From Hyalella azteca (lineage: Eukaryota > Arthropoda > Malacostraca > Amphipoda > Hyalellidae), in assembly GCF_000764305.2 (NCBI RefSeq), contig NW_025946807.1, forward strand, positions 1 through 64,000: a DNA stretch of 64,000 bases. Reading direction: 5' to 3'. The notes under the pieces are model-generated. The model saw only the letters and a list, made by a program, of their open reading frames with translations. It was not told the DNA's origin and ran no database searches. Both the position numbers and the translations under genes were made by a program. Shown here in pieces: positions 12,101 to 27,100 of the stretch. Each line of letters starts with the position of its first letter. The stretch's first letter is position 1.

Positions 12101-15100
12101 AATGTCGGTACGTTTACCGAGAGACTGCCTGTAATACAAAGTACATACGATTCTTCTTGTTGAAGTGTATAATGGAACAGCTCTTGTACGGTTTCATCTT
12201 AGCTTCCGAGACTGCACGTATGACTTCATACATGCTATTAGCTTTGTATTATAAATATTGATTTCCCAGATTGCTGTTAGCATTGCCGTATAGAAAACTC
12301 ATCAACAATCGAAATTATGTGCGAGTAGCAGTCTCTGATACTCTCGCGAGTAGCAGTCTCTCGCAGTGCGAGCAGTCACTGATATACTTACTTACTGCCC
12401 GTTGCTGTTATGCTGGTCGGCACGAAGGACAGCAACGATGGTCCTCCACTCCCGTCTGCCCCGGTCCAGCCTCTTCATGGAACACAAGCTGTTGTTTAGG
12501 GCTCCCAGTGCAGCCTAAACTGTTCGGCGCCAGGTGTTCTTGGGCCTGCCTCGTTTGCGTTTTCCCTCTGGGGTCCAGCTTAGAGCAGTTTTCATGATGG
12601 GGTTGCCGTCGCTTCTTACAACGTGGCCGATCCAGTTTTACCGCTTTCTCGTCAGAATGGCGGCTGCACTCTCCTGCTTGCACTCACACCTCGTTAAATA
12701 TTGTCCTATAGGCAATCCTATAGGGATCCTATAGAATCCCCCTACCTATAGGATCCAGCTAATCTGTTTGACCCAACTAGCTGCGCAAAAATGTTCAGGT
12801 GAGTCTTCTATTATTGCATCTGTTGAAGGGTGTGCGACGGAAAGGCCAAGTCATCGGCAAAATCTAGATCTTCCAAGTTCGTGACAGGCGTCCTGTGCAT
12901 GCCTATAGAATCATCCTCATTTGTGCGACACATTATCCAGTCAAAGACAAGGTTGACAAGGTTGCAAAGAAAGGAAGACATTACACTGCTCTGCTTCACC
13001 TCGTTCCTGACCTCATACCATACATCGCTGTTTCTAACGTAGCAAGTTAAGTTCACATAGAAGCTCTTGATCAACATCACAATTTCCACCGGTATTCCGC
13101 ACGCTTTCAGGATGCTCCAAATCTCTCTCTGTGGACACCATCGAAAGCCTTTTGGAAGTCCACGAAGTTAATATATCGCATATAGCTGCCTCTGCCTCTC
13201 AGTACATTGTTCGATTATGTTGCACAGTGTATACATCTGGTCGATGCACTCTCTTCCTTTGCGAAAGCCAGCCTGCTCTCGGTGATCTACCGAGATGTAT
13301 ACGCTAAACCATTGAGTTAGTCAGTTGTCTTTAATTCGTACTTGTTTATAAGCATGATAATCTTGATGTAAATTTCTATCTTAACTTCGGCTCAGTTTTG
13401 CATGCATTATTCATTTATAGAATACTACGTACAGTTGCGGAAATGGCAATACGACCATACAGTTTTTTCTAAATATTTTTTCTTACATAAAGAAATACGG
13501 GATTCCAATTATACGAGGTTAAATTATTAGTTTAAAAGCGGTTCCAACGCTATACGTAAAATTTATTTGTTAAAGAAATGAGAAGAAATGATGTAAATAA
13601 AAAAAATTGTGGAAAGGGTTATGACCATGATATAGGTTTACCGTTTGTGGGTCCCATACACTCGTTTGAATAGGCAATATTTCCTCCTTTCGCTTTAATT
13701 TCACCAAATCTACAAAAATTTTTGAGGAATTTTATCCCTGGAACGAAGAATAGCCGTGCGTAGGTCGCTCACATATTGGAACTGGCACCCATTTTGGTAA
13801 ACATTTCTCGCCATGATGACCCATAGGTTTTCAATGGGGTTGTGGTCAGGACTAAGCGCTGGCCACGTAAACAGGATAATATTCTGCTAATGGAACCACT
13901 TGTTTGCTAACTTCGAGGTGTGAATCAAAACACTTGCTGGAAAACATATGATCCCTCATGTTTCTCATCGGCCAAAGGGAGAAGATGGTGAAATAGCGTG
14001 TTCATGTACGCGTCGGAATCTTGTCTTCCTTGTAAAATAGCTAGAGTTGGTTTTCCCTTTCAACTGAACGCCCCCCAAACCATGGCCGAACTGACACTTG
14101 TTAGCCGCTCGGAAAAGAATTCAGGCTCGTGGTCCAAGTGTTGCAATATCATTGCCATCCATCTGGACCATCAGGCTTGAACTTTTGTTCATCACTCAAA
14201 ATAATCTTGTCCCATCCTTCACCAAAAAGCACTTTTTCAACAAATTTTAGTCGGTAGACAATATGATTGTGTTTCAGCATAGGGACATTTTTCCGATTCA
14301 TGTACTTGAATTTCTTCGAGTCATGCAGTATGTGACGGATGCGTCGTGCTGTCACATCAACTTTAGTGGCCAATTTTATAGAAGCAGAGGTAGCGCCAGT
14401 TTTAGAAGCCTCTGAAAACAGTCGTCTAAAATCCCTCTCGGTTAATTTTGGGGTTGATCCAGGATGCTTTTTTGATCTGTAGCTGTTCGGATTAAAAACG
14501 TATGATTGTACGACGGCTTTTGAGCGTTTTATTTACTTTGCAATGTCCCGTTGGCTTCTACCGCATTTTGCATAGGCCGAAATCTGCGCCGTCTCGGCCT
14601 CTTGAGTCTTTTCCCCTTTGGCATCTCTTTTACTTAAAAAATTGAAATGAAGACACTGAACTGATCTATAGAATTACTCCAAAGTACTCTAAGTGGCAGA
14701 AATAATGATATTCTTTATGTGGCTGTACTGTTTAACGTGAAAATATTGATGAAAATTATAAAAATGTAGAAAAACAATATCTTGGTCATATAACCTTTAA
14801 TTTCCACCTTGTAATTTTTTTAATTTTCATCATTTCTTCTATTATTGGACGGACTGATCACGCTCCATTGATGTGGCTAAATGAGAACAAGTGTCTTACA
14901 TCTCGTAGAATGCGCTGGGCATTATCATTGCAAAATTATTCATTTGATATAGAGTATGTTAAAGGTAAAGAAAACTTTCTTGCTGATGTTTTCTCCAGGT
15001 ATCCAAGTTCTGGTGAGAACTCGGCTTGAGAACGGGGATGTGTAGTATTGTAAGCCCATTCCGTACTACTGACAGGCATGCAACCTTTCTTTGAGCCTAG

Positions 15101-18100
15101 TCATAGAATTAGAAGCACTTCGTCTTGTATGTCTCTGCGAGGTGGTCTGAGCTACTTAGGCTGCAGAGCACGACTCTAAGGTATGAGTTGGACGAGGTTA
15201 ACTATTGTTTTCTATATTTGTTATTTGTGAAGGTTATATCGTGCTAATATAGTCAAATTATTTATTCATTGGTGTTAATTGTAAGTATTGTTGTCCGTCC
15301 TCTAGGACACAGCGGAGTCCTTCTCCTCTCGCGACTCCTCTCATTACGTCGCTACTCTCATTATTGCTCTCAGATAACTCTTATGCGCCACTCTGCTTAA
15401 TAGTTAGGATAATTAGACTTGTAAAGATCTTTTGTTTATTGAACCTTGAGATAACAATCTCACAATATTAAATAAAATATATTAAACTTTCCGCGTTGGA
15501 ACCGTTTTTAAACTTAGTTTAACCTTGTATACTCAGAATTCCGTTTTTCTTATGTAAGAAAAAATATTTAGAAAAAAACTGGGTCTTCGTATAGCCATTT
15601 CCGCAACTGTAGATGAAAAGTTCCCCTTGCAGCCAGCTGGGACTCAGCAGGCGCAATGGAGGTGTCGTCTGCCGCCTGGAACCGCTCCGTCTGCGCCGTC
15701 CATCACCTGCGGAAGCACACACCGAGCGTCGTCACCTTGGAGGTCTTCACTATCATTCTGCTTATCGGCCATGTGCTCATCGAGTTCAAACTTCTTGCCA
15801 GAGTGAGAATATATTTGTGCATGTCTCATTCGAATTTATTATTTTGAACACTATTCCAGTTATTGAGGAGAGCCCAGTGGGCTCAAGGCCAATTAGTTTG
15901 AGATACGCAAAGAAGAGGTTCTCAAGCGCCTGCTCTCTCTGTATTCCAACGAGTCATGTGTATCAGTCGGTTTCTACCATAAATTATTCAGAGAATTTAC
16001 AACCGTCCTGGCCGGCCTTTTGACAGAATTCTTTCAAAAGCCTTAAAGCGAGGGGACTTAACCGGCCGATTGGAAAGAAGCTCAAGTCACACCTCTGTTC
16101 AATAAGTGTGACAAGAGGAGCCCGGTAACTATCGCCATGTCAGTCTGTGTAGGTGCCTGTACACGGGGACAGTACTGGCCGCCAGTTCATCCGCCGCTTG
16201 AACTATCCACGCTACTGGCCTCGTGTATAGGGGTTCAGCCGCTCCAGTGGCATGTGCCCGAGTCGCGGCCGAGACAACGATGTGTTGTTTTCTTCGCCGA
16301 CAAGCGGACAATAGCGCTGATTCAGCCATGGTGAGAGCATCTGCGCCGCTCATGTGTCTTGGGTCAAGTGAATCATGGCTTGTTTCAACGATAATGGTTC
16401 TAAGAAGAACCCAACAAAATGGAATCCAGACGATATTCAATTTTTCTTTGAGATATTCAAAAAATATGAATTAATGTGGAATGTTCGCCATGCTAGGTAC
16501 TCCAACAAAATGAAACGAGCATTTTGAAACTGAGAGAACTTATTAGTCAGGGTTTAGTTGTTCCCGACGTTACATTTTCAAGTGCTAGAATATAAAGTAT
16601 AAAACAACGTACAGACTAGAGTTGCTGAAGGTGATCCCACTATCCATTTTCACAGACCTCACTCGACGGCTTCTAATGACGCACTAGCGGGCGCGAACCA
16701 GAAGATATTCGGCACCTTATACTGTCCTCGCGTGCAGGCTTAATTACTTGCCGAATAGTCACCAAGCGGCCGACATTTGTCAGATCAACTTGCCGCCTGC
16801 ACTGTCCCTGTGTACAAGCACCTTATCAGACGGAGCAACAAGGCGTAGTGAAGTGCCGCAAAGAAGCGTTCTTGTGCATGTTTTATTTGTTGCTTTTATA
16901 AACGATCTGCCAGAAGTAGTGTCAAGCGCGTGCTCCATGTATGCTAACGACACAAAAGTTTATAATACAGTTAAGGATACGTCAAGCATAGTGCAATAGC
17001 AAAATGATCCTGAAGATTAGTTGACTGCGCTGATACGCATCAGCTGCGTTTTAATGCTGACTAGTGGCCCCTCGTGGCACCAAGCGTGTTCCGCTTCTTT
17101 TGGCCCTCGCTCAAAGTTTTGGACTGGCAGCCTACCACCAGTGAGTGTCGCTAGGCAGAGTGACATATATTTTGTATTTCTGTCTTGACCATCTTATGTA
17201 TGTACGACTGTATCACACCTTATACCTGTGTTTCCGCTCCCTCCCCTCCCCACACCCTAAGGCTCCACTCATCCGACTGACCGACACAGCTACCGGTTTC
17301 TACACTGTCACTGATGACGCTACTGCGATCAATAAACTGACATCAGAAAAGGGACACAGGCTTTTGAAAACATCAACTTGACCACCAAAATAGCCCCCGA
17401 CCTTAGAGCCAAACGGACCATTTTCGTACAACTTGACGGAGACGTAGGAAGCCACACTGCCGACGAAATAGCGTACAGTAAAGATTTGACCAAAAATACA
17501 GGACGAAACGAAAACAACCAACCCTTTACCTTCCTCAAAGTCTCGAGCGACTCACCCACCGCCTTCATCATCATCATCATTACCCTCCTCCCCTACTCAT
17601 CATATCCATCAAAAAAATATAAAAACAAAAAATAAAACGGCGAGAAAACATGCATGTATATATATGGAGAACCACCAACCTCCCATCACATATCTTCCTC
17701 AAGCATACAAAGCCGCGACGGGTTCCCAACCCCGAACAACCCCAATCACCTACAACCTACCTAATCATGCGCAATGCGCCTTTTCATATCCTACTATTTT
17801 TTCCGTTTTATCTTCCTGTTTCTGGCCATTCTGTGCCACCTCCTGTTCTATTACACTCTTTCGTAGTGGCACCGCAACCAACCAAACCAACTAACAACTA
17901 CAATTAGTGTCTAAACTGCCACAATGACCACTGCACGCTAGCCGCCAACTGTCCATCCTGCAAGCAAAATATACAAGACAAAAAACAAGCCCAGCAAGAG
18001 ACTATCGAACACAAAAACAACCAAACGTGCCTCGACACAGCCAAACAAGCAATTAAATAAACAAACATTCCACAACACAGCCTGACACTTACAGACAAGA

Positions 18101-21100
18101 CGCTACCTAAACAGACCGTAATTATTCTCGAAGCCCATATCGCCCACCTCTCCCATCAGGCTGGGTTTGGCAGCATAGTACTATCCCAATCATTGAAGAC
18201 CTACTACGACATTTACGCGACTTTTCCTGGCAGAGACTCTGCAAAAATATTCAACTTCTTTTATAACCAACCTTAAACCAAGAATCCCGACGCCGACTTC
18301 AACTTCTAGATGGAATTTATTGATGACGACGATATGAGACGGTCTTCACTCTACCTTTCTCAACAACCAAAAGACGACAACCGAAAAAATAACCCTCCAC
18401 CACTGAAATACTTAACCCTTAAACGAAAACCGTGACCATAGAAAAAGGAAAAACCCCGACGAAAACTACAAAGAATTACATCATAGGACCCGGACTCAAC
18501 GAACTGATCACTATCAAACTATTTAGAAGCTCCAGAGGCACAGTATAAATTCCCAGACCCACCCAATCTTCGATTTGCAGACAAACTAAGAAAGAAAGAC
18601 TACGGACTGAAGCTCTCGGTGAAGGACGCAGACTCATCGAAAGTACTTGACTGAAAGAATGAAGATACAATCAACCACTATTAGAAATCATTGCCCACGA
18701 TTCATTTGCCATCATGGACAAACACTCGACAACAACCGAAAAGACGACACACTCCACATTCAAGCACCCACCACAATGACCCCCGCCCTCTCTGGAGATA
18801 ATACAACACAACGACTGCCACTGGTGCAACAACAGATTATCTCTTGCAAACATCTACCACCACATAGACCAAGACATAATACTACTCAATGATCACTCCA
18901 TCACAGACACAAACACTCCACTCAAAATATTCAATTACAACATTCATAGCTGCAACACAGCACAATTCACTCCAGTGCTGCCAAAGCAGTAAAACGCCAT
19001 ATCCCATACAAACACCATTCAAACTACACTTCCATATCGACATGCTCGCAATCACAATAGATACTCAACAAGGACTCATCACGATAACAACTACATAAGA
19101 GTATATGCCACCCTGCATAGACTATATTAACTACATTGATTTCCTCGCACTTTCGATTTTTGAATAGGCCCTATTCTGTGTACCACCTCGCGGCATAAGC
19201 GCAAGACACACAACATTAGGAAACAGCTCCTCCAACCACATACTGTAGGAAGACAATTACACTCACTAATAACCCAACGCAAATGTACTCACATAGGTCC
19301 CTACGTTCCAACCCTAAACACCCACAACAGCACAACATCACCTAACAGAGTCCTACACAACAATAAAGCTGTGAAGATCTCACTAATTTAGGCTCAAAGG
19401 TTCACAGAGTAAAGTTTCACAATAATGACTACAAATTTTCAAGATATCAGCACAGTATTCTGACAAGCAATGATGATTTTAATATTTTTTTCTTAAATCT
19501 TGATATTTGAGGGAGGCCACAAGAGGAATAGCTCCGATCAAATACCTCCTAAGTTAATAAATCAGGACTCAGAACACATAAAGTTCATAAAGCTAATCAG
19601 ATGACAACATAACCATTACTACTTTGAATTTAACTGGAATAGTTTTTAACAACTCATATTTTACTCACACTGATGCCACATGGCAGACATTGGATAGGAT
19701 TACGTCATGCTATTAAACTATCATCTTAAATTTTCTTATGATTAATCCTATTTTCAGATCTTGTTTGATACGAGACTACAGCATACATTGCAATAGCAAA
19801 ATATCACAACACAGTAAGGATTATGAACTGAATCAATATTTCTTATTATTAGATTTTCAACCCGGTTTCAGTGCTCTCAAGTTAAACAAGGAAATTCCAC
19901 AAAGCAAATGAATCGGCTACGATTTCGCATTTTGTGGTAGTGTTGCATTTGGGGAAAGTCTAGATTATTATTTGACAAACATTGTTGATATTTTCGAATT
20001 GTGAAATCCTTTTTTGTTTAAACATTACCACCAGACGTATTGCAGGATAACTAGGTACATTTTCAATTGTCTTGAAAATGCCTTATTTCAAAAGTCATGA
20101 CAAAATGAAATAAAACATTTTAGAGACGTTCACTACAAAACATTCCAAACATACACCTACAGCCCGGAACCATTTTCCGTCAGATCACATTCCCATAATG
20201 GCCACCATATCTGCAAATCCCATACAAATACCCATCCGTCCTCGTAGATCCTTCCATGGAGCAAACTAGACGCGATCCAAACAAACAATTATCACACGAT
20301 ACCTCAATCCATATCATAACACACCGCTTCATTCCCAGCTTCAAACCCGCCCAAGAAATATTAATCATTTAAACTTAACACCAAGCCACTCTCCAATACA
20401 TTCACACCCATGGTCCATCGCCAGCGCTCAAAAGACAACTCATCACCCTACGTCATCAACTACACACAACATGCAGGTATGATAGCTAGTCTCCAACACC
20501 AAACAAGCTGTCACATGCCTCAAACGCAACAGAAAACATATCACACCCGAACAAAAAAACATCAATCTCTGGTAGGGCATGACCTTATGTCCTTATGATG
20601 AGTTCGGGACTTCCTAGTCCCCGGTCACGCTGATGCGCCGCCTTCGTCGTCCATCCGTCTCGGAGTCGTCGCTAGGCAGGTCACTCCACCCTCGGGTCCC
20701 GGATGTAACGTTGGACGTGTTCCGTATATTTGCCCTACTTTGGGCCAGCTGATGCAAGATGCTGTTGCTTGTCACTTGCTGAGGGCAGTTTCCCATTACT
20801 GGACAATCCGGAATCTTTCTCAACCAATTGTCCAGTCGTCTCTTGAAAGTTGCAATGGTGAACTCCATTCCTCTCAGCATTTTTGGCAAGGCATTAAAGA
20901 GCATCAGTCCTACCACGGATAGTGATTACTCACGAATAGTCTGTACTTTGGCCGCGGCTCGGTTATTAAATGGGGTAATCCTGCACAGTCTCTCCCTCCT
21001 TTCGTTGTAGTGTGTCACTATTCTGGAGGTCTCGCTCTCAAAGTTGGGAGCCAGTCCGGTTATCATCTTCCAAGTGTACAGTATGATATACCTCTCTCTT

Positions 21101-24100
21101 CTCCTCTCCAGTGAGTACAGACCCAGGTGTTTCAGCCTTTCCCAGTAGTTCAGGTCCATCTGCCTCATGCCGCTGATCATGTACGTGAAGTTCCGCTGCA
21201 CTGTCTCCAGTTTCCGCACCGCGCCCGCCTCGAGTGGCGCCCAAAGTTTGCAGCAATACTCAAGATTGGGGAGCACGAGAGCTCCAAAGAGTGGAATCTT
21301 CGGTTCTGCTTCTCTCGTTTGAAAAATCCGCCAAATCCACCCCAACCGTTATCGGCTGCGCGCGACTATTTTCTCGAAATGGGCATCAAACGCGCCTTCG
21401 GTACTCATCAGCACTCCGAGATCTCGAACTAGTTGCTTCTTCTCAATTTCTGTGCCATCTGATGTCAAGTAGCGATGTGGCATCTCGATCTCTGTGCGGA
21501 CTCTGCATCTCATTACTTCGAACTTGGTGGTGCCGTTGAACCGCATATTCTTCACTAGGGCCCAATCGTAGATTGTCGACAATTCATCCTGTAACATTTC
21601 GCAGCCTACGTCATCTGTGATCTTCATCAGCACTCATGTATCGTCCGCAAATGACGATGTAGATGCATAGGTAAGTTCCCAGTCGATGTCAGCAATGTGG
21701 ATGACAAAGAGGATCGGTCCAAGCACTGAGCCCTGTGGAACTCCGTTTTCACCATCGCTTCTCTCGATGTCGCGTTTCCAATTGCGACAGCTTGTATTCT
21801 AATTGTAAGGAAGTTGTGGATCCAACTTAACAGGCTTCCACCTACCTCTAACAGACTAAGCTTTCTAAAGAGCACCTCATGGTCAACTTCGTCAAAAACT
21901 TTAGCAAAGTCTAGGTAAACTACGTCTACGCTAGCTCTTTCCTCCGGCTGGTCCACAAGCCGTTGATGGTGCTCCAGTAACTATGATAAACAGGAACGAT
22001 ACCGCCGTAAACCATGTTGTCCATTATTATACAGGTCAGCCTCTTCCATATAGTGGACAAGCCTCTTGGCCACTACCTTCTCGAAAACCTTGATCACATG
22101 TGAGGTCAAGGTCACAGGTCTGTAATTTTGGGGTCTGTCCCTCGGACCTCCTATGCGAATTGCCGTTATCAGTTCCATTTTGAGGCCCTCATAGATAATT
22201 TTCTCAGTCATCGAGGCTTTCCAGAGCATTGTGAGCGGAGCTTTCAGTGCTCCAACGTACTGCTTCAACAGCACTGTCCGAATTCCATCGCATCCTGGCA
22301 CTGAAAACGTTGCCAGTCTTTTCATATTTATTTCCATGTCTTCTGGTCCAAATTCAACGTTCTCCAACCCTCTTCCGCCTGGCAGCTCCTAGAGAACTTC
22401 AATTTCATTATCGTCCCTTGAGTAGCGGGGGTTACTGAACACTGAATCAAACCGTGATCCAAGTAACTCACACATGCCATGGTCATCTCCGACAATGACT
22501 TCGTTATCCTTAAGCGGGCCTACTGGCGTCTTTATTTTAGCTTTGGACTGAGCGTATTTAAAAAAAATACTTGGGATTCTCTTTGATGACCTCAACCACT
22601 CGCTCTTCCTCGGCTTGTTCTTCCATCCTGTGCGAGTCCTGCAGCCTGATTTCGATTTCCTTGTGCAAATATAATAGCCTCTGTCTCCTCATACCACTAG
22701 TGGATTCAGCTATATATTTATTCACTTGCGTTTTCTCATAAGGATTCGTCGGTCTCCCGGAATGCTGCGGACTTTTGGGCCGGTTTTTCTCGGGGTATGA
22801 CGCACACATAACTGTGCTAGTTTCTCACCTGGTTCCTCTGCATTCATCTCGTGAAATTCCACTCTCCAATCGATTTCGTCAATTTTATTCTAGATTGCCA
22901 CCCAATCCGCTGGGTCACCCAGTTCAGCCATCCTGGTCTCTATTTCATTAAGGGTTTTGTAGAAAATTTCCGGCGGACAAGCAGGCGGTCTATAGACTAT
23001 GGTTTCGCACAGGTCGAATTTTTTTATGTGGAGTAGCACCTGCTCAACAAAGCCGTCAGAGTTTCCAGATTTAGATCTCATTTCTAGAGTGCTTCTTGCG
23101 AGGGTTTTCTAAGGTAGACAATTACTCCACCCTTCTCTCTTCCTTCTTTCCGGTCCGTGTGGTAGTTTTGGAATCTTCCATTGCAATTTCTGAATTGAGG
23201 ATATCGCTTCTCAGGTGCCACTCCGTTAGTGCAATTATAAAGATCCCACTCTCGCAGATCTCACGCAGCTCGCCAATCTTGCGCTCGCCAAAGATCTCAC
23301 GCAGCTCGCCAATCTTGCGACGCGCTCTTTGTGGGAAGAGCCCATCGATGTTAGCCAGCAGAATGCCGGACTCTTCCCTTATTGGTGCGCTTACCTGCAG
23401 CGACACCGCTCTGCCAGGTGCCCCTGGTACAGCAGCTCCTGCATCTGGAGTTTCATTAACTCCAGCTGCTGCATCTGGTGTTTTATTTGCTTCCTCATTT
23501 CTAAAAAAGCGCTGAAGGTAACCTCTGGCCCCCGCGTGCGTTCCTGTCCCATACGCATGGAGCACTCCCTGTTGTAGCTAGGTCATCTCTCCTTCTCCAG
23601 GACTAAGCTCCGCACCGGTCCTTATACCAGTGTTTCCCGCAACCCTATCACTGCCCTGTCTTCCCTGTGATGGTGGGGGTGAATAGTTTACCTTGTATTT
23701 TTATTACAAAGTTGAAGACTTCCTAATTCTTACTATCGTTTGCACCTCGTTTCGATATCTTTAATCACTTCTACTTTGCCACAAGGGTAAATCAGAAATA
23801 CAACTTTTTCGTACTAAAATATTACATTAACTCGTCAATTTCCTGTCCTCTGATACAAATTAGAAACTTGTCAGGTTCTGGGCAGAGTGGCTATGATTTG
23901 GCACGATGATATACGGTTCTAGCGTCGAAACAGCGAACTAATTAATCAAGGAAGAAATGACAACACATGGAGGTAAATTCTATAGTTACTATATTATAGG
24001 AAAATCTAGTCTAATACAATCGGGCAAGTCGGCGAAGCTCAGACACGATTTACATGGGAATTCCCCGACACAGTATTTGGTACAAGATATCCTATCCTGA

Positions 24101-27100
24101 CCTATCTTCCCAGTTATTTCATTGCTACGACACCCGTCTCTACGGAAAATAAGAACAATTTCTAACTATGTTCCCCGTAGTACATCACCGAGGTTTGTGG
24201 AGACGATAGCGTCCAAGGCGCATCTGACGGCAAACTTCTGTATGAGCCCTGTGAAGTGCCCGGCAGTGTTCTTCGATGACGACCGGCGAAAGTTCGTATT
24301 GCTATCATATAGCTGCTGACGGCCCGATCGTGGTAGTTCTCCTCTGTTGTTCGTAGGTCGGCTTCAAGATACTATCTCGGCAGCAATGGGTAGTTCTACT
24401 CTGAGTTCGTAGGTCGGCTTCAAGATATTATCTCGGCAGCAATTTAGGTAGTCGTAGCTCCTTTTATTCGATGATAACCAGTCGTGAAATCTCAGTGTAG
24501 TTCCACTATTTCGAACAGATCAGTTCCACTATTGCTTTGTCGGTGGTTTTCTTCTTCTCGGCGATATATAGCGCGGCCGGCTGATGTTGTCTGAAGAGAC
24601 GTCGTGACTCGAAAAATAACGAACACCACAATTTGTCTCTAAAGCATTCACTGTTCCGTGAATACTAGTACGCGCTACAAACGACATGCGGATTGCAAGG
24701 ACTTCCGCGCTCGACTGACTCCGCGCTCTACTGGCTCCGCGCTCGACTGACTCCACTTCAGCGGCTCTTCCTCATATAGCCCCGCTCAACCGTGTAGACC
24801 CGCCCTTGTTTGAAATCTCTGACGGTTTGCTTGAATCTTTAATACATATAGAGTTGCGATCCCTACTAATTCCTATACTAATCAGGGGCTGTGGGGGTGA
24901 GGGAGAGGCCTGGCGTCTAGCAGGAGCCCTTCGTTGTGGGGTGAATCATTGCTGCCTCCTCTTCTGCCGGCTTCCTCCATTCGCTTCCGTGATTTTATGT
25001 GAAGAAATCTTTAGTTGTCATTTGTGCAATGCTCTTTTTGTATAACACTCCAGCACGACTTGGGGCGATAGAACATGCAATCCTTCTAATTTTACACCCT
25101 CATGGATGCCCGCTTCCGTAGGTGCAGAATTTATAGCACAATCTGGAATGTGAAACTCTGCAGTCTTCGCCCTATTTCCCTTGTTCACATTTCTTTTGCA
25201 TTTACTTCCAGCAAACACCTTTCCTTGCTGGTGGTCTGCTTGAGGGGACTTCTACAATTTTGCTGTATGGTAGGGGTGGTAGTTTTGGAAGGGTTGGAAG
25301 AGCTCGAAGAGATGATGGCAAACCATCTTCTAAGTCGCCATTCTTCAGGGTTAGTACGGCAGCCGAAGCGTAGGTAATCCTAGTGTTTGGGCCTAATTCA
25401 GAGGAAGGAATGTCGGTAGGATCAGATGTTGGGGCACTGGAAGTGCTGAGGGCAAAGATAAGGCTGGGAGTAGGTGTAGGGTTAGGTGTAAGGGAATAGG
25501 TGGGGAGGGGGTAGGGGAAGAAGCAAGGGTACTGTTAGCTGCAAGGGAAGAGGAGTTGGCACGGGGGGATGCGTGGCCAGCATCACCGGGCACGCAATCC
25601 ACCGGTTTAGGTTTTTCTTTCAGGACTGCGATAAGTTTTTTTCGATTTCTTTGTAGTTTTTGCAAATATTCATTACATAGTTCTCACAATCATATGAAAC
25701 TATGGTTTGATCGAGACAAACGAGGGCATAAGTCAGCATTTCGCTACATTCAAGATGAATGAATAACCGGCATTTGCTGCACGGCAGTACAAGTGTCGCA
25801 TTACAAGGCTCCTTGCAAATTATACACGAGCTACCCTTAGGGGGTTGCACAACAACACATTTATCCACCTTACCTTGTTTTTCTTATTATAATATTACAT
25901 TGAATATTTTACACAATTACACTGGATATCCTGCCTCACACTGAGCTCAGACATTGACCGCAAACCCTTGAGCTTGGAACGCTGGGCTCACAGACCGCTC
26001 TGTAGGCTCGGTAGGAAATCATAAATACCTTCGGGTATGAGCACAATTGCTGCTTCCCTCTCTTACTACAGCTCAACACTCTTATTTTTTTCAGTTATTT
26101 AATGTAAACAATTGACACGTAATGTGAACATTTCACTGCTTCACGTATTGAATGCTATAATTTCATTCTACTGATCTGCTATTTTTTCGTCCGGCCTTTT
26201 TTTATATATAAAAGAGTAATTTTCTGAAGGCTTTCACACTGAACAAATTATACTCTTATCTTTTCTTTTTACTGACTTCCCTTGGTTTCCACATCAAGGG
26301 GCTTGTCTCTTCCCCATTCTAAACAGCTTCTTCACCCACGACCTCTCGCCACCACAACACAACATAGGCTTCATAGCCTTAGCAGATGACAACACAAATA
26401 ACTACAGGATTACTCACACAACCACGATGCAACTCAAACACAAAGCACTCTGTACAACAGATTAACATCTTCGAAAATAAATAGCTCATAAGGACAAACA
26501 CAGTTAAGTTTAAAATCATATCCATCATTAGGCGAAATACTTCTGACATCATGGACAACACCCACTGTCAATACACGAGCATAGGAACAGTTTTAGGTAT
26601 ACCCTTCACTAAACACGGCTTCAGCTCCCATATAACGAAAAAAAAGCAATTGCCCTCAACAATCTACACAAAATACATTGATTTTACCACCTTCCACCTA
26701 ACATAACACGCACTTTATAACTCTCCTTTGTCAGACCATCTCGAATTTACCCCCAGATGCCGTTACCCACCTAATCAAAATCATCCATATCCAAACTGCA
26801 GGCAGTACAAAACAAAGCTCTCCTATTTATCCTAAACACGCACTTGTCAAGAACGCAAAACTTGGTCCACCATCAAAACATATTAACATATGATCCTCAA
26901 GTCTTCAATTCCCTTACACGCGCTTTACACGCGCTAGGTCCCTCACCTCCGCCCCTGCACATTTAACTACATAGCGGACCTTCCCGCACCCGGACGGCAG
27001 TTGTTCCCATCGCATCTGGATGAAGCTAGCACGCTGACGGACTGACGCAACTCACAGAGAGTGACACACAGTAAAGACATACTCTCTAATAGAGAGTATT

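Larger units (their letters stand above)
13430..15611 (-). mobile_element. Tc1-like DNA transposon (2.18 kb) with TA target duplication
   Basis: The ends are long inverted repeats of about 120 bp. The left CAGTTGCGGAAATGGC begins at 13432, and its inverse GCCATTTCCGCAACTG ends at 15609. The arms also share CTAAATATTTTTTCTTACAT and GCGTTGGAACCG. TA flanks both sides (13430-13431 and 15610-15611), the Tc1/mariner target duplication. The interior carries a broken transposase at about 13680-14640. A Gypsy retrotransposon fragment has been added at about 14840-15464. It lies in TRPA intron 7 and ends 23 bp before exon 8. Confidence 0.85.
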
